Source: Leclercia sp. AS011 (GTDB lineage: Bacteria > Pseudomonadota > Gammaproteobacteria > Enterobacterales > Enterobacteriaceae). Taken from it: a stretch of DNA of 64,000 nucleotides. The stretch's first letter is position 1; the number at the start of each line of letters is the position of its first letter. Location of the stretch: contig NZ_JBBCMA010000001.1 of the NCBI RefSeq assembly GCF_037152535.1, forward strand, positions 1,364,001 through 1,428,000, given 5' to 3'. Positions 26,116 through 37,012 of this stretch are shown here, one piece after another. The notes under the pieces are model-generated. The model ran no database searches. It saw nothing but the letters and a program-made list of their open reading frames with translations, and was not told where the DNA came from. The translations under genes and the position numbers were made by a program.

Positions 26116-27153
26116 GTGGCCAAACCCATTATTACCCTTAACGGATTAAAAATAGTCATCATGCTCGGCATGCTGGTGATTGTGCTGACGGGGATCCGCA
26201 TTGCGGCGGATATTATTGTGCCCTTTATTCTGGCGCTGTTTATCGCCGTGGTGCTGCACCCGCTGGTGCGCTGGCTGGTGCGCCTGCGTCTTCCCCGGGT
26301 GCTGGCGATCGTCCTGCCGATCCTGCTTATCGTGGTCTTTATGGCGCTGCTGGTGGCTTATCTGGGTACCTCGCTGAATGAGCTGGCGCGCACCCTGCCG
26401 CACTACCGCTCCTCGCTGGCCGTGCCGCTGCTGCATCTTGAACCCTGGCTGCAGCGGGCCGGGATTGAAGTGTCGATGGAGGAGCTGCTGAAGTACATCG
26501 ACCCCAATGCCGCCATGACGCTGGTGACCGCCCTGCTGGCCCAGCTCTCCAGCGCCATGACCGCCATCTTTTTACTGCTGCTGACGGTGGTGTTTATGCT
26601 GCTGGAAGTGCCGCAGCTGCCGGCCAAGATCCGGCCCCTGATGTCCCGCCCGGAGGAAGGCATGGCCGCCATTCAGCGTGCCCTCGACAGCGTCTCGCAC
26701 TATCTGGTGCTGAAGACCGCCATCAGCCTGGTGACCGGGCTGGTGGTCTGGGGAATGCTGGCGGCGCTGGAGGTACGGTTCGCCTTCGTCTGGGCGCTGC
26801 TGGCCTTTGCCCTGAACTATATCCCCAACATCGGCTCGGTGCTGGCGGCTATTCCGCCGATTGCCCAGGTGCTGGTGTTCAGCGGCTTTTACCCGGCGCT
26901 GGTGCTGCTGGCCGGATATCTGGTCATCAACCTGATCTTCGGCAACATCCTCGAACCCCGGTTAATGGGGCGCGGGCTGGGCCTCTCTACGCTGGTGGTC
27001 TTCCTGTCGCTGATCTTCTGGGGCTGGCTGCTCGGGCCGGTGGGGATGCTGCTGTCGGTGCCCCTGACCATTATCGTCAAGATTGCCCTCGAGCAGACCG
27101 CGGGCGGCAAAAGCATTGCCCTGTTGCTGAGCGATATGAGCCGGGCGAGCTAA
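26116..27153 (+). CDS. tqsA: AI-2E family transporter TqsA
   Basis: A 345-residue membrane protein of the AI-2E (PerM) family, very close to E. coli TqsA (YdgG), which lowers intracellular autoinducer-2 and affects biofilm formation. Eight hydrophobic segments flank a soluble loop (about 90-150). Family signatures are [18 protein letters not shown] and [17 protein letters not shown]. The start is a GTG at 26116 with CAGGAG at 26105-26110, matching the E. coli N-terminus [12 protein letters not shown]. It is divergent from mdtUJI, with a 203-base spacer to the leader ORF. Its last four bases overlap the convergent MDR gene. Confidence 0.94.
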   Translation: MAKPIITLNGLKIVIMLGMLVIVLTGIRIAADIIVPFILALFIAVVLHPLVRWLVRLRLPRVLAIVLPILLIVVFMALLVAYLGTSLNELARTLPHYRSSLAVPLLHLEPWLQRAGIEVSMEELLKYIDPNAAMTLVTALLAQLSSAMTAIFLLLLTVVFMLLEVPQLPAKIRPLMSRPEEGMAAIQRALDSVSHYLVLKTAISLVTGLVVWGMLAALEVRFAFVWALLAFALNYIPNIGSVLAAIPPIAQVLVFSGFYPALVLLAGYLVINLIFGNILEPRLMGRGLGLSTLVVFLSLIFWGWLLGPVGMLLSVPLTIIVKIALEQTAGGKSIALLLSDMSRAS

Positions 27154-28106
27154 GGATTGTCCCGGGTTAAGTCCAGTAGCGGCTTATGGGTTCGCCCCGC
27201 CTGGCGGTAGTCGGCCAGGGCCGACAGCCAGGCGCTAAAGGGTAACTGCCGGGCGCTGCTGTACTGGCTCTCCATCAGCAAAGGCCAGATGTCGTGAAAC
27301 GCCGCATGCCACGCCTGTGGGGTAAGCGAATCGAAATGGTTACGAATATGGAACCAGTGCATCGGCGGAAAGTGACGTTGTAACGCGAAAGGTTGACCGG
27401 AAAGCAGCCCGTAGCAGATAAAGCGGGCGCTGCTGCGCATTGCGCTGAGGATAGCCTGCGCCAGTTCTCCCCCGGTGGCGTCGTAGACGATATCGCTCGC
27501 CGCAGCGGCCGCGCGCACGCTATCGCTGTCCTGCTGCGCAACCGGGACGATCCCCATCCCCCGCAGCCTGTCGGCATGGATGGCCGAGCGGTGAATGCCC
27601 ACCACCTCCGTTGCCCCCCGCCGCAGCGCCCACTGCCCGAGCAGAATGGCGCAGTCCGATCCGGCGGCGGTAAGAAGCACCCGTTTTCCCTGCACAGGCC
27701 AGAGGTTGAGCATCAGCCAGGCCGCCAGCGGATTGATAAATGCCCGCGCCGCCAGGGTAGTCTCAATGGCATCCGGAACCGGGATCGCCATCGCCGCCGG
27801 GCAATCAACGTATTGCTGCCAGGTTCCTTCCCCGCGCAGGGGCAAAACCCGCCTATCCAGCAGATGGGCGGCGTCTTTCGGGGCGGCAATCACCCGCCCC
27901 ACGCCCTCATACCCGGCGATGGCAGGCAAGGTGATGCGGTGGCGATAGGCACCGGTAATGGGGATCAGATCCGAGGCGTTGACCGGGGAAAGCAGCATCT
28001 GCACCCGCAGCATTCCCGGCTGCAGGGCTGCTTTTACGGCGGTTTCCCGGTGCAGAACAGACTCGGGTTCACCAAACTGGCGGTAGCATAAGGCGGTGTT
28101 GTCCAT
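27150..28106 (-). CDS. MDR-superfamily oxidoreductase (enoyl-reductase/quinone-reductase-like)
   Basis: A 318-residue medium-chain dehydrogenase/reductase. The N-terminal GroES-like half has [15 protein letters not shown] and [11 protein letters not shown]; the Rossmann half has [19 protein letters not shown]. The pattern is closest to the MECR-type 2-enoyl-thioester reductases and quinone reductases that lack catalytic zinc. The ATG at 28106 follows the smrA stop by two bases, so it is co-transcribed with smrA; a longer in-frame start would lie inside smrA. The physiological substrate is unknown. Confidence 0.8.
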   Translation of the reverse strand: MDNTALCYRQFGEPESVLHRETAVKAALQPGMLRVQMLLSPVNASDLIPITGAYRHRITLPAIAGYEGVGRVIAAPKDAAHLLDRRVLPLRGEGTWQQYVDCPAAMAIPVPDAIETTLAARAFINPLAAWLMLNLWPVQGKRVLLTAAGSDCAILLGQWALRRGATEVVGIHRSAIHADRLRGMGIVPVAQQDSDSVRAAAAASDIVYDATGGELAQAILSAMRSSARFICYGLLSGQPFALQRHFPPMHWFHIRNHFDSLTPQAWHAAFHDIWPLLMESQYSSARQLPFSAWLSALADYRQAGRTHKPLLDLTRDNP

Positions 28107-28108
28107 GT

Positions 28109-28672
28109 TCAACGGCTGCGTTTGGCCAACCGCTCGCGGGTTTCGAGCTTCGCCTCGCTGGACTTGCGCAGCGCCACATAACAGGCCCCGCTGCCGCCGT
28201 GGTGCGGTTGGGCCGCGCAAAACGCCTGCACCGCCTCGAATTCTGTCAGCCAGCGCGCCAGATAGCTGCGCACAATGTTGGCGTGAGACTTATCGTCGCG
28301 CCCCTTACCATGGATGATGATCAGGTTACGCAAGCCGTCGCGTTCCGCCTGATTGATGAAACTGAACAGCTGCTGGCGACACTGCTCCACGGGCTGGCGC
28401 AACAAGGTCAGGCTCGCCTGGCGGGGATATTTACCCGAGCGCAGCTTGTCGAACACCCCCTGCTGCACCCCGTCCCGCTGAAACGCCAGCGGCTCTGCCA
28501 GGGGAATGACATCCAGAAAACCGGTGGTAAGAAAGTTATCGAGCTGGCTGGTGTCCACAGACTGGCGGGTACGCGGGGTTGAGGCGGGCTGCCAGTGGAC
28601 GTCGCTACAGCGCCTGAGAGGCTGGACATCCTCCATCGCGTCGAGAAAAAGCGATTTATCTTCGGGGTTCAT
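28109..28672 (-). CDS. smrA: Smr-domain DNA endonuclease SmrA
   Basis: A 187-residue protein of the same length as E. coli SmrA (YdaL). The C-terminal Smr domain (about 90-175) has the signatures IIHGKGR and PHHGGSGACYVALRK. E. coli SmrA has DNA-nicking endonuclease activity; its cellular role is not settled. AGGATGCC precedes the ATG. It is the first gene of a two-gene unit with the MDR reductase and is transcribed away from the McaS-like sRNA. Confidence 0.93.
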   Translation of the reverse strand: MNPEDKSLFLDAMEDVQPLRRCSDVHWQPASTPRTRQSVDTSQLDNFLTTGFLDVIPLAEPLAFQRDGVQQGVFDKLRSGKYPRQASLTLLRQPVEQCRQQLFSFINQAERDGLRNLIIIHGKGRDDKSHANIVRSYLARWLTEFEAVQAFCAAQPHHGGSGACYVALRKSSEAKLETRERLAKRSR

Positions 28673-28910
28673 GGCATCCTCCTGCTTAACTGACAGGGTA
28701 CTATACCTGCCCCTTTCACCGGGCTCAATGCGGGGTTGTGCCCCCGGTCGATCATTTCAAAAACAATAATTAATAAACTAAATTTAATTGATAATGTATG
28801 CGAGCTTACATTAATTTTTATTAAGGTTTAACTTTATGACTTACATTAAATTTTTATGATCCCGTTACGTTAATTCCTTTATTTATCGCTAAAAGGTGTT
28901 ATATATGAAG

Positions 28911-29005
28911 TTATCTGCAGAATGGAAATAATAAGCAGAGTTGCATGTGGAGCAATGCTGTGTGTACTGTGGAGTCTGTTGGATGTCGACGGGCTCCATT
29001 TTTTT
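28911..29005 (+). ncRNA. mcaS: small RNA resembling McaS
   Basis: The stretch TGCTGTGTGTACTG (28957-28970), then GGAGTC, GATGTCGAC and a terminator stem GGAGTC/GGCTCC (28971-28998) followed by seven T residues closely follows the 3' half of E. coli McaS, the Hfq-binding sRNA (about 95 nt) that represses csgD and activates flhDC and pga. A 5' hairpin TCTGC/GCAGA (28914-28939) replaces the E. coli one. TTATAT at 28899-28904 is a good -10 element giving a start near 28911. In E. coli mcaS also lies between abgR and smrA. Confidence 0.8.
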
Positions 29006-29018
29006 ATCTCCATCCTGC

Positions 29019-29927
29019 TTAATAAATAACCTGCCGGGCCTCGCGTCTGAATTGTGTGATTAATGAGGTGGTCAGGGGAGTTTGTCGGGAATCCCTTCTT
29101 TGAATAAGGTAATAGGTCGCCTTCGGTAATGGCTCTTTCACCGGCAACATCACCAGCCTGTTGGCCAGAAGCGGGTCGCAGCCCAGCTCCTGCGGCAGAA
29201 TGCTGAGAAAATCACTCTGCGCCACCAGACTAATACAGGACGAAAAGGTTTCGCATACCACGCCAATATGGGGGATCTGATCCCGGTGGGTAAACATCTC
29301 CTCCAGCTGCTTATAATAACTGCCTCGCGGCGTCGGCATCGTCCAGCTATATTTCAGTAATTCATTAATAGTAGTAGCCCCTATTGCCGGATGATTTGCC
29401 CGACAAAATATCGCAAAAGGCTTCTCAAACAATTTTTCGAACGTGAATTCATGATCATAGGGACCCTGGTAATAGGTATTGATGGTAAAATCAAGTTCCC
29501 CCTGACGTAATTCATTAATCATCGACACTAATTGCCCTTCCATAATACGCACCTTGACCTGCGGATGCTGCTGGTGGAAGCGGTTAATAACCGCGGGCAT
29601 TAACAGGCGGGCGATACTGGCTCCCATACCGATATTAATCTGCCCGGCCTGTTGCCCTTGCCGCTGGCGGATATCGTCCTGGGCGCTGCGTAACTCTTCG
29701 AGGATCAGCCTGGCGTGCTGGTAAAAACTCTCGCCACACTCGGTTAAAGTCACCCCTTTGCTGCGGCGGATAAACAGCTGTGCCGCAATACCCTCTTCCA
29801 GCTCTTTAATCGATTTGGTCAATGCCGGTTGCGACAGGTTCAATACCCGGCCCGCCCCGCGGATGCTCCCCTGCTGTGCCACTTCTACAAAGGCCCGCAG
29901 CTGATGAAATTTTACCTGGAATGTCAT
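29019..29927 (-). CDS. abgR: LysR-family regulator AbgR
   Basis: A 302-residue LysR-type regulator matching E. coli AbgR. The helix-turn-helix (about 5-65, LRAFVEVAQQGSIRGAGRVL then SQPALTKSIKELE) is followed by an effector domain (about 90-300) with INIGMGAS and MPAVINRFHQQHP. It is divergent from abgABT and presumed to control p-aminobenzoyl-glutamate uptake and cleavage. Its 3' end is 13 bases from the end of the convergent McaS-like sRNA. Confidence 0.93.
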   Translation of the reverse strand: MTFQVKFHQLRAFVEVAQQGSIRGAGRVLNLSQPALTKSIKELEEGIAAQLFIRRSKGVTLTECGESFYQHARLILEELRSAQDDIRQRQGQQAGQINIGMGASIARLLMPAVINRFHQQHPQVKVRIMEGQLVSMINELRQGELDFTINTYYQGPYDHEFTFEKLFEKPFAIFCRANHPAIGATTINELLKYSWTMPTPRGSYYKQLEEMFTHRDQIPHIGVVCETFSSCISLVAQSDFLSILPQELGCDPLLANRLVMLPVKEPLPKATYYLIQRRDSRQTPLTTSLITQFRREARQVIY

Positions 29928-30102
29928 GTCGGCACCGATAACCGTTGTTTATCAGAGTAAAGAAACTGTCATCTACTGTAATGGAATTGATTGTGCCAGG
30001 GTAAGCCGTGAACGGTTAAATCTGTGAAAAAACGGTTAGTGATAAGTAAAAACTATCACAGTGTGAAGGAGTTCACATATTCTAATGATGACAGGAAACG
30101 AT

Positions 30103-31413
30103 ATGCATACACTGGCGCAGGACCTGAAAACCCTCTTCCCGCAACTCACCGCCTGGCGACGTGATTTCCATCACTTTGCCGAATCCGGCTGGGTGGAGTT
30201 CCGCACCGCGGCAAAGGTCGCAGAGGTGCTGGATCAACTGGGCTACACGCTGGCAATGGGCCGCGACGTGGTCGACGCTGACAGCCGGATGGGCCTGCCT
30301 GACGAGGCAACCCTGGCGCAGGCGTTTGACCGGGCACGTCAGCAAGGCGCGCCGGAAAAATGGCTCAGCGCGTTTGAAGGCGGTTTCACCGGCATTGTCG
30401 CCACCCTCAATACCGGCCGTCCGGGGCCGACCCTCGCCTTCCGGGTCGACATGGACGCGCTGGACCTGGATGAATCGACCCAGAATGATCATCTGCCTGC
30501 CCGGGAAGGCTTCGCCTCCTGCAACAGCGGCATGATGCATGCCTGCGCCCATGACGGGCATACCACCATTGGCCTCGGGCTGGCGCACCTGCTGATGCAG
30601 CACCGCGCGCAACTGAACGGCACCATCAAACTCATCTTCCAGCCTGCCGAAGAGGGCACCCGCGGCGCACGGGCCATGGTTGCCGCTGGCGCGCTTGACG
30701 GCGTGGACTATTTTACCGCCATCCACATCGGCACCGGCGTGCCGACGGGCACCGTGATTTGCGGCAGCGATAACTTTATGGCGACCACCAAATTTGACGT
30801 GCGCTTTACCGGCGTGGCGGCGCATGCGGGCGGCAAACCCGAAGAGGGTCGCAATGCCCTGCTGGCCGCCGCTCAGGCCGCCATTGGCCTGCACAGTATC
30901 GCCCCGCACAGCGAAGGCGCGTCCCGCGTCAACGTCGGCGTGATGCAGGCGGGCAGCGGCCGTAACGTCGTCCCTGCCAGCGCGTTGCTGAAGGTGGAGA
31001 CCCGCGGCGAGAGCGAAGCCATTAACCGCTATGTGTTTGAGCGCGCAAAAGCGGTGATTGACGGCGCGGCGACGATGCACGGCGTCAGTGCCGAGCTGCG
31101 TCTGATGGGGGCGGCGACCTCCAGCGCGCCCTCTCCGGCGTGGGTGAACTATCTGCGCGAGCAGGCTTCCCGGGTGGCCGGTGTTGAACAGGCCATCGAC
31201 AAAGTGAAAGCTCCTGCCGGGTCAGAAGACGCCACCCTGATGATGGCCCGGGTTCAGCAGAACGGCGGCCTCGCCTCCTATATGGTCTTTGGCACTACCC
31301 TCAGCGCCGGACACCACAACGAAAAATTCGATTTCGACGAGTCGGTGATGCTGATCGCTATCGAAACCCTGGCGCGTACCGCGCTTAACTTCCCGTGGAC
31401 GCGAGGTGTGTAA
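30103..31413 (+). CDS. abgA: p-aminobenzoyl-glutamate hydrolase subunit A
   Basis: A 436-residue M20-family metallopeptidase, the same length as E. coli AbgA. Metal-binding elements include [19 protein letters not shown] and the general-base segment [12 protein letters not shown]. AbgA and AbgB form a Mn-dependent heterodimer that splits the folate breakdown product p-aminobenzoyl-glutamate into p-aminobenzoate and glutamate. ATG 30103 (CAGGA ahead) gives the E. coli length; ATG 30085, with GAAGGAG 14 bases upstream, is the alternative. Its TAA overlaps the abgB start by one base. Confidence 0.92.
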   Translation: MHTLAQDLKTLFPQLTAWRRDFHHFAESGWVEFRTAAKVAEVLDQLGYTLAMGRDVVDADSRMGLPDEATLAQAFDRARQQGAPEKWLSAFEGGFTGIVATLNTGRPGPTLAFRVDMDALDLDESTQNDHLPAREGFASCNSGMMHACAHDGHTTIGLGLAHLLMQHRAQLNGTIKLIFQPAEEGTRGARAMVAAGALDGVDYFTAIHIGTGVPTGTVICGSDNFMATTKFDVRFTGVAAHAGGKPEEGRNALLAAAQAAIGLHSIAPHSEGASRVNVGVMQAGSGRNVVPASALLKVETRGESEAINRYVFERAKAVIDGAATMHGVSAELRLMGAATSSAPSPAWVNYLREQASRVAGVEQAIDKVKAPAGSEDATLMMARVQQNGGLASYMVFGTTLSAGHHNEKFDFDESVMLIAIETLARTALNFPWTRGV

Positions 31414-32858
31414 TGGAGAGCATTTACCGTTTTGTTGAGGACGCCATCGACACCCGATGTCAGGAATTTACCGACATTGCCGATGCGATCTGGGATCACC
31501 CGGAGACCCGTTTTGAAGAGTTCTGGTCCGCCGAGCGGCTGGCCAGTGCCCTGGAAGAGGCCGGTTTTAGCCTGACCCGCGAGGCGGGCGGCGTACCGAA
31601 TGCCTTTATTGCCAGCTACGGCGAGGGTAAACCGGTGATCGCCATTCTGGGGGAGTACGATGCCCTGGCAGGCCTGAGTCAGCAGGCGCACTGCGCCACC
31701 CCGCAAACCGACACGCCGGGGGCCAACGGCCACGGCTGCGGGCATAACCTGCTCGGCACCGCCGGGCTAGCGGGCGCGGTGGCGGTGAAAAACTGGCTGG
31801 AGCAGCACGGCGGCAGCGGCACCCTGCGCTTTTACGGCTGCCCTGGTGAAGAAGGTGGCTCGGGCAAAACCTTTATGGTGCGCGAAGGGTTGTTCGACGA
31901 CGTGGATGCCGCCGTTACCTGGCACCCGGAAGCCTTTGCCGGGATGTTTAACGTCAGCACCTTAGCCAACATACAGGCGGCGTGGCGTTTTTACGGCACC
32001 GCCGCCCATGCCGCCAACTCCCCGCATCTGGGGCGCAGCGCGCTGGATGCGGTCACGCTGATGACCACCGGCACCAACTTCCTCAATGAACACATTATTG
32101 AAAAAGCCCGCGTCCACTACGCCATCACCGATACCGGCGGGATCTCCCCGAACGTGGTGCAGGCCCAGGCGGAAGTGCTGTATCTGATCCGCGCCCCGGA
32201 AATGGCCGATGCGCAGCAGATCTACGAGCGGATCGAAAAGATTGCTCAGGGCGCAGCGCTGATGACCGAAACCACAGTCGAACGCCGCTTCGATAAGGCC
32301 TGCTCCAGCTACCTACCCAACCGCACCCTGGAGGCCGCCATGTACAGTGCCCTCCAGCATTACGGCACCCCGGCATGGAGCGATGAAGAACGCGCCTTTG
32401 CTGCGGAGATCCGCGCCACCCTGACCGATAACGATCTGCAAAACAGCCTGAAAAATATCGCCGCTACCGGCGGGGAAGACGGCAAGCAGTTTGCCCGTCG
32501 GCATCAACAGACCCTGCTGGTGGATGAGGTGGCCCCGTACGCCGTCACCGATAACGTGCTGGCGGGCTCTACCGACGTGGGCGACGTCAGCTGGAAAATG
32601 CCGGTCGCCCAGTGCTTCAGCCCCTGCTTTACCGTCGGCACGCCACTGCACACCTGGCAACTGGTGGCCCAGGGCCGTACCACCATCGCCCATAAAGGGA
32701 TGCTGCTGGCCGGTAAAGTGATGGGGGCTACCGCCCTGGCGCTGTTGCAGGATCCGGCGCTGCTGGCCGCCTGCCGCGAGGAATTTACCCAACAGATAAC
32801 CGAAAAACCGTACCTTTGCCCGATCCCTGATAACGTGACACCGTCACCTTTAAAATAA
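31413..32858 (+). CDS. abgB: p-aminobenzoyl-glutamate hydrolase subunit B
   Basis: A 481-residue M20-family protein, same length as E. coli AbgB. Metal-site segments are [21 protein letters not shown] and [10 protein letters not shown], with the dimerisation-domain pattern [18 protein letters not shown]. It is the partner of AbgA in a cytoplasmic heterodimeric hydrolase. The ATG overlaps the abgA stop by one base (TAATG), indicating translational coupling. Confidence 0.95.
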   Translation: MESIYRFVEDAIDTRCQEFTDIADAIWDHPETRFEEFWSAERLASALEEAGFSLTREAGGVPNAFIASYGEGKPVIAILGEYDALAGLSQQAHCATPQTDTPGANGHGCGHNLLGTAGLAGAVAVKNWLEQHGGSGTLRFYGCPGEEGGSGKTFMVREGLFDDVDAAVTWHPEAFAGMFNVSTLANIQAAWRFYGTAAHAANSPHLGRSALDAVTLMTTGTNFLNEHIIEKARVHYAITDTGGISPNVVQAQAEVLYLIRAPEMADAQQIYERIEKIAQGAALMTETTVERRFDKACSSYLPNRTLEAAMYSALQHYGTPAWSDEERAFAAEIRATLTDNDLQNSLKNIAATGGEDGKQFARRHQQTLLVDEVAPYAVTDNVLAGSTDVGDVSWKMPVAQCFSPCFTVGTPLHTWQLVAQGRTTIAHKGMLLAGKVMGATALALLQDPALLAACREEFTQQITEKPYLCPIPDNVTPSPLK

Positions 32859-32899
32859 TAAAACACAACATAACAACATAACACTCCCGAGGAACGCCC

Positions 32900-34426
32900 A
32901 TGAGTATGTCATCCATACCTTCGCATTCCCCATCCGGCAAGCTCTATGGTTGGGTTGAAAGGATCGGCAATAAAGTGCCGCACCCTTTCCTGCTATTCGT
33001 CTATTTGATTGTGATCCTGGCCGCGGCTACCGCCGTGCTGTCGGCTTTTAACGTCAGCGCCCGCAATCCGGCCGACGGTAGCATGGTGGTGGTGAAAAAC
33101 CTGCTGAGCGTTGAAGGTCTGCACTGGTTTTTACCCAATGTGATTAAAAACTTCAGCGGCTTCGCCCCCCTGGGGGCGATCCTGGCCCTGGTGCTGGGTG
33201 CCGGTCTGGCCGAACGTTCCGGCCTGCTGCCTGCCCTGATGGTGAAAATGGCGTCCCACGTCAGCGCGCGCTACGCCAGCTACATGGTGCTGTTTATCGC
33301 CTTCTTCAGCCATATCTCGTCCGATGCGGCGCTGGTGATCATGCCTCCGATGGGCGCGCTGATCTTCCTCGCCGTCGGGCGTCATCCGGTGGCGGGCCTG
33401 CTGGCCGCTATCGCCGGGGTGGGCTGTGGTTTTACCGCCAATCTGCTGATCGTCACCACCGACGTGCTGCTCTCGGGTATCAGCACCGAAGCGGCCAAAA
33501 CCATTGATGCCGCGATGCACGTCAGCGTGATCGACAACTGGTACTTTATGGCCAGCTCGGTAATTGTGCTGACGATTGTCGGGGGGCTGATCACGGACAG
33601 GATCGTCGAGCCGCGTCTGGGCAAGTGGCAGGGCAGCAGCGATGAGAAGCTGGATGCGTTGTCGCCGGAGCAGCGCCGCGGGCTGCGGGTTGCCGGGGTG
33701 GTATCGCTGCTGTTTATCGCCGCCATTGCCCTGATGGTGGTGCCGGAGAACGGCATCCTGCGCGATCCGGTGCTGCACACCGTGCTGCCTTCGCCGTTTA
33801 TCAAAGGCATCGTGCCGCTGATCATCCTCTTCTTCTTCGTCGTCTCGCTGGCCTACGGTATTGCCACCGGGAAAGTGCGGCGTCAGGGCGATCTGCCCCA
33901 GCTGATGATCGAGCCGATGAAAGAGATGGCCGGGTTTATCGTGATGGTGTTCCCGCTGGCGCAGTTTGTCGCCATGTTTAACTGGAGCAACATGGGCATG
34001 TTTATGGCGGTGGGCCTGACCGACCTGCTGGAAACCGCCGGGTTAAGCGGCGTACCGGCATTCGTCGGCCTGGCGCTGCTCTCCTCCCTGCTGTGCATGT
34101 TTATCGCCAGCGGCTCGGCTATCTGGTCGATTCTGGCTCCTATTTTCGTGCCGATGTTTATGCTGCTTGGTTTCCATCCGGCGTTTGCGCAGATCCTGTT
34201 CCGCGTGGCGGATTCGTCGGTGATCCCGCTGGCCCCGGTGTCGCCCTTTGTTCCGCTGTTTTTAGGTTTCCTCCAGCGCTACAAGCCCGAGGCCAAACTG
34301 GGTACCTACTATTCGCTGGTGTTGCCGTATCCGCTTATCTTCTTAGGAGTATGGTTGCTCATGCTGGTGGCATGGTATCTTGTCGGCCTGCCCATCGGGC
34401 CGGGCGTGTACCCGCGACTGAATTAA
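32900..34426 (+). CDS. abgT: p-aminobenzoyl-glutamate transporter AbgT
   Basis: A 508-residue inner-membrane protein with about 12 hydrophobic segments, the founding member of the AbgT family. Conserved stretches include HISSDAALVIMPPMGAL and ADSSVIPLAPVSPF. In E. coli it takes up p-aminobenzoyl-glutamate for AbgAB; other family members export sulfonamides. CCGAGGAA precedes the ATG. It closes the abgABT operon, 41 bases after abgB and 12 bases before ogt. Confidence 0.95.
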   Translation: MSMSSIPSHSPSGKLYGWVERIGNKVPHPFLLFVYLIVILAAATAVLSAFNVSARNPADGSMVVVKNLLSVEGLHWFLPNVIKNFSGFAPLGAILALVLGAGLAERSGLLPALMVKMASHVSARYASYMVLFIAFFSHISSDAALVIMPPMGALIFLAVGRHPVAGLLAAIAGVGCGFTANLLIVTTDVLLSGISTEAAKTIDAAMHVSVIDNWYFMASSVIVLTIVGGLITDRIVEPRLGKWQGSSDEKLDALSPEQRRGLRVAGVVSLLFIAAIALMVVPENGILRDPVLHTVLPSPFIKGIVPLIILFFFVVSLAYGIATGKVRRQGDLPQLMIEPMKEMAGFIVMVFPLAQFVAMFNWSNMGMFMAVGLTDLLETAGLSGVPAFVGLALLSSLLCMFIASGSAIWSILAPIFVPMFMLLGFHPAFAQILFRVADSSVIPLAPVSPFVPLFLGFLQRYKPEAKLGTYYSLVLPYPLIFLGVWLLMLVAWYLVGLPIGPGVYPRLN

Positions 34427-34438
34427 GGAAGAGCACCA

Positions 34439-34954
34439 ATGCTGAGATTACTCGAAGATAAAATTGCCACCCCGCTGGGGCCGCTGTGGGTGATTGCGGA
34501 TGAGCAATTTAACCTGCGCGCCGTCGAGTGGGAGGAGCACAGCAACCGGATGGTGGAGCTGCTCAATATCCACTACCGGGCGCAGGGCTACGAGCGTATC
34601 AGCGCCAGCAATCCGGGCGGGCTTAGCGACAAGCTGACCGCCTGGTTCGAGGGCGATCTCAGCATTATCGACACCCTGCCGACCGCCACGGCCGGCACCC
34701 CTTTTCAGCGTGAAGTGTGGCAGGCGTTGCGCGCCATTCCCTGCGGTCAGGTGATGCATTATGGTCAGCTGGCGGAACAGCTCGGACGTCCGGGCGCAGC
34801 GCGTGCAGTGGGTGCCGCTAACGGCTCCAATCCGGTCAGTATTGTGGTGCCCTGCCACCGCGTGATTGGCCGTAACGGCACCCTGACCGGCTATGCGGGC
34901 GGGGTGCAGCGCAAGGAGTGGTTACTGCGTCACGAAGGGTATTTACTGCTGTAG
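34439..34954 (+). CDS. ogt: O6-alkylguanine-DNA methyltransferase Ogt
   Basis: A 171-residue suicide DNA-repair enzyme, same length and sequence pattern as E. coli Ogt. The acceptor Cys139 sits in the PCHRV motif, preceded by the GTPFQREVW helix-turn-helix region and [11 protein letters not shown]. It moves O6-alkyl groups from guanine (and O4-alkyl from thymine) to itself. AAGGAAGAG precedes the ATG. The 12-base gap to abgT suggests possible read-through from the abg operon, while in E. coli ogt is constitutive. Confidence 0.96.
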   Translation: MLRLLEDKIATPLGPLWVIADEQFNLRAVEWEEHSNRMVELLNIHYRAQGYERISASNPGGLSDKLTAWFEGDLSIIDTLPTATAGTPFQREVWQALRAIPCGQVMHYGQLAEQLGRPGAARAVGAANGSNPVSIVVPCHRVIGRNGTLTGYAGGVQRKEWLLRHEGYLLL

Positions 34955-35103
34955 CTCCAGGCTTTTAGTGCTTAATTTTCCTTAAGTTAGTGATAAAGTC
35001 CGTAGCTAATTTGTGGAATTTCAAGAAGATGCTAGCGCATTCACGGTTCTTGTCCTGATTGATGGTTTACCAGGCTTACGCAGGGTCCAAAAAGATGTTA
35101 AAA

Positions 35104-35117
35104 TTGACCAATATCAA
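35104..35117 (+). promoter_or_regulatory. FNR autoregulatory site
   Basis: TTGAC-CAAT-ATCAA closely fits the FNR box TTGAT-N4-ATCAA and lies 19 bases before the fnr start codon, the position of the known negative autoregulatory site of E. coli fnr. Confidence 0.7.
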
Positions 35118-35136
35118 TTAAGGCTTGAGCAAACCT

Positions 35137-35889
35137 ATGATCCCGGAAAAGCGAATTATTCGACGCATTCAGTCTGGCGGTTGTGCTATCCATTGTCAGG
35201 ACTGCAGCATCAGCCAGCTCTGTATCCCGTTTACCCTGAATGAGCACGAGCTTGACCAGCTTGATAATATTATCGAGCGCAAAAAGCCGATTCAGAAAGG
35301 GCAGACGCTGTTTAAAGCGGGAGACGAACTGAAATCGCTGTACGCTATCCGTTCTGGCACCATCAAGAGCTATACCATCACCGAACAGGGCGACGAGCAG
35401 ATCACCGGCTTCCACCTGGCGGGTGACCTGGTGGGCTTTGATGCCATCGGTACCGGTATCCATCCGAGCTTTGCTCAGGCGCTGGAAACCTCTATGGTTT
35501 GCGAAATCCCCTTCGAAACCCTGGACGATCTGTCGGGCAAAATGCCAAACCTGCGTCAGCAGATGATGCGTCTGATGAGCGGGGAGATCAAAGGCGACCA
35601 GGATATGATCCTGCTGCTCTCCAAGAAGAATGCGGAAGAACGTCTGGCGGCCTTTATCTATAACCTGTCCCGTCGTTTCGCCGAGCGCGGATTCTCACCG
35701 CGTGAGTTCCGTCTGACCATGACCCGTGGCGACATCGGTAACTACCTGGGCCTGACCGTGGAGACCATCAGCCGTCTGCTGGGTCGTTTCCAGAAAAGCG
35801 GGATGCTGGCGGTGAAAGGCAAATATATCACCATTGAAAACGGTGAAGCGCTGGCGGTGCTGGCGGGCCACTCGCGTAACGTGGCATAA
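35137..35889 (+). CDS. fnr: anaerobic regulator FNR
   Basis: A 250-residue CRP-family regulator, almost identical to E. coli FNR. The N-terminal Cys cluster (Cys20, Cys23, Cys29 in the [14 protein letters not shown] region) and the internal Cys122 ligate the oxygen-labile [4Fe-4S] cluster. The C-terminal helix-turn-helix ([11 protein letters not shown]) contacts TTGAT half-sites. The start at 35137 (MIPEKR) matches E. coli; an ATG four codons upstream is rejected because E. coli begins at MIPEKR. An FNR box lies just ahead. Confidence 0.97.
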   Translation: MIPEKRIIRRIQSGGCAIHCQDCSISQLCIPFTLNEHELDQLDNIIERKKPIQKGQTLFKAGDELKSLYAIRSGTIKSYTITEQGDEQITGFHLAGDLVGFDAIGTGIHPSFAQALETSMVCEIPFETLDDLSGKMPNLRQQMMRLMSGEIKGDQDMILLLSKKNAEERLAAFIYNLSRRFAERGFSPREFRLTMTRGDIGNYLGLTVETISRLLGRFQKSGMLAVKGKYITIENGEALAVLAGHSRNVA

Positions 35890-35905
35890 CCTCCTCTGAT
35901 TCCCC

Positions 35906-35943
35906 TGCCAGATCGATAATTTTACTGATTTATTGATCTGGCA
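35906..35943 (+). terminator. large hairpin between fnr and uspE
   Basis: TGCCAGATCGATAA (35906-35919) pairs with TTATTGATCTGGCA (35930-35943), 14 pairs with one G-U. No T-tract follows, so it may stabilise or process RNA rather than terminate fully. Confidence 0.5.
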
Positions 35944-36024
35944 AATCTTCCCCTCTGTTTCATTTCAGATATATAGGTTACTCTTTTACTTACAGACTGT
36001 GGTGACAGTAGTAAGGAGACCTGT

Positions 36025-36975
36025 ATGGCAAAGTATCAAAACATGCTGGTGGCCATCGATCCTAATCAGGACGATCAACCGGCGTTACGACGAGCTGTCT
36101 ATTTACATCAACGGATTGGTGGCAGGATCAAAGCGTTTCTGCCGATATATGACTTTTCTTACGAAATGACCACCCTTCTGTCGCCTGACGAGCGCACCGC
36201 TATGCGTCAGGGAGTGATCAGCCAGCGTACCGCCTGGATCCGCGAGCAGGCAAAATTCTATCTTGAGGCCGGTGTCCCCATTGAGATCAAAGTGGTGTGG
36301 CACAACCGTCCGTTTGAAGCCATCATCCAGGAAGTGGTGAGCGGCCAACACGACCTGCTGCTGAAGATGGCCCACCAGCACGACAAGCTGGAAGCGGTGA
36401 TCTTCACCCCAACCGACTGGCACCTGCTGCGTAAATGCCCGTGCCCGGTGTGGATGGTGAAAGACCAGCCGTGGCCGGAAGGCGGTAAAGCGGTGGTGGC
36501 GGTGAATCTCGCCAGCGAAGAGAACTACCACAACGCCCTGAATGAAAAGCTGGTGAAAGAGACCCTTCACCTTGCCGAGCAGGTTAACCATACCGAAGTC
36601 CACCTGGTGGGCGCCTACCCGATTACCCCCATTAACATTGCCATCGAACTGCCAGAATTTGATCCGAGCGTGTATAACGACGCCATTCGCGGCCAGCACC
36701 TGCTGGCGATGAAAGCGCTGCGGCAAAAATTCGGTATTGACGAGAAGTTGACCCACGTTGAGAAAGGGCTGCCGGAAGAGGTGATCCCGGATCTGTCAGA
36801 GCATCTGCAGGCGGGCATTGTGGTGCTGGGCACCATCGGCCGCACCGGTATCTCTGCCGCCTTCCTCGGCAACACCGCGGAGCAGGTCATCGATCACCTG
36901 CGCTGCGACCTGCTGGTGATTAAGCCGGACCAGTACCAAACCCCGGTTGAGCTGGACGACGACGAAGACGATTAA
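36025..36975 (+). CDS. uspE: tandem universal stress protein UspE
   Basis: A 316-residue cytoplasmic protein with two Usp domains (about 1-150 and 155-308), matching E. coli UspE (YdaA). [12 protein letters not shown] opens the first domain; [20 protein letters not shown] in the second is the nucleotide-binding-like loop. The C-terminus is strongly acidic (ELDDDEDD). It is linked to stress endurance, adhesion and motility. AAGGAG precedes the ATG. The fnr-uspE order is the same as in E. coli. A strong terminator follows. Confidence 0.96.
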   Translation: MAKYQNMLVAIDPNQDDQPALRRAVYLHQRIGGRIKAFLPIYDFSYEMTTLLSPDERTAMRQGVISQRTAWIREQAKFYLEAGVPIEIKVVWHNRPFEAIIQEVVSGQHDLLLKMAHQHDKLEAVIFTPTDWHLLRKCPCPVWMVKDQPWPEGGKAVVAVNLASEENYHNALNEKLVKETLHLAEQVNHTEVHLVGAYPITPINIAIELPEFDPSVYNDAIRGQHLLAMKALRQKFGIDEKLTHVEKGLPEEVIPDLSEHLQAGIVVLGTIGRTGISAAFLGNTAEQVIDHLRCDLLVIKPDQYQTPVELDDDEDD

Positions 36976-36980
36976 CAGCG

Positions 36981-37012
36981 AAAAAGCCCGCCATAAAGGC
37001 GGGCTTTTTTTT
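36981..37012. terminator. bidirectional terminator between uspE and the MscS-like gene
   Basis: Five A residues plus GCCCGCC (36981-36992), a 5-base loop, then GGCGGGC (36998-37004) and eight T residues. The converging genes end on either side, so it serves both. Confidence 0.9.

Noticed and set aside
27377..27384. GTTGTAAC resembling a second Ter core
   Set aside because: It lies inside the MDR gene and lacks the flanking ATG and CTA bases and the position-6 G context needed for Tus binding.
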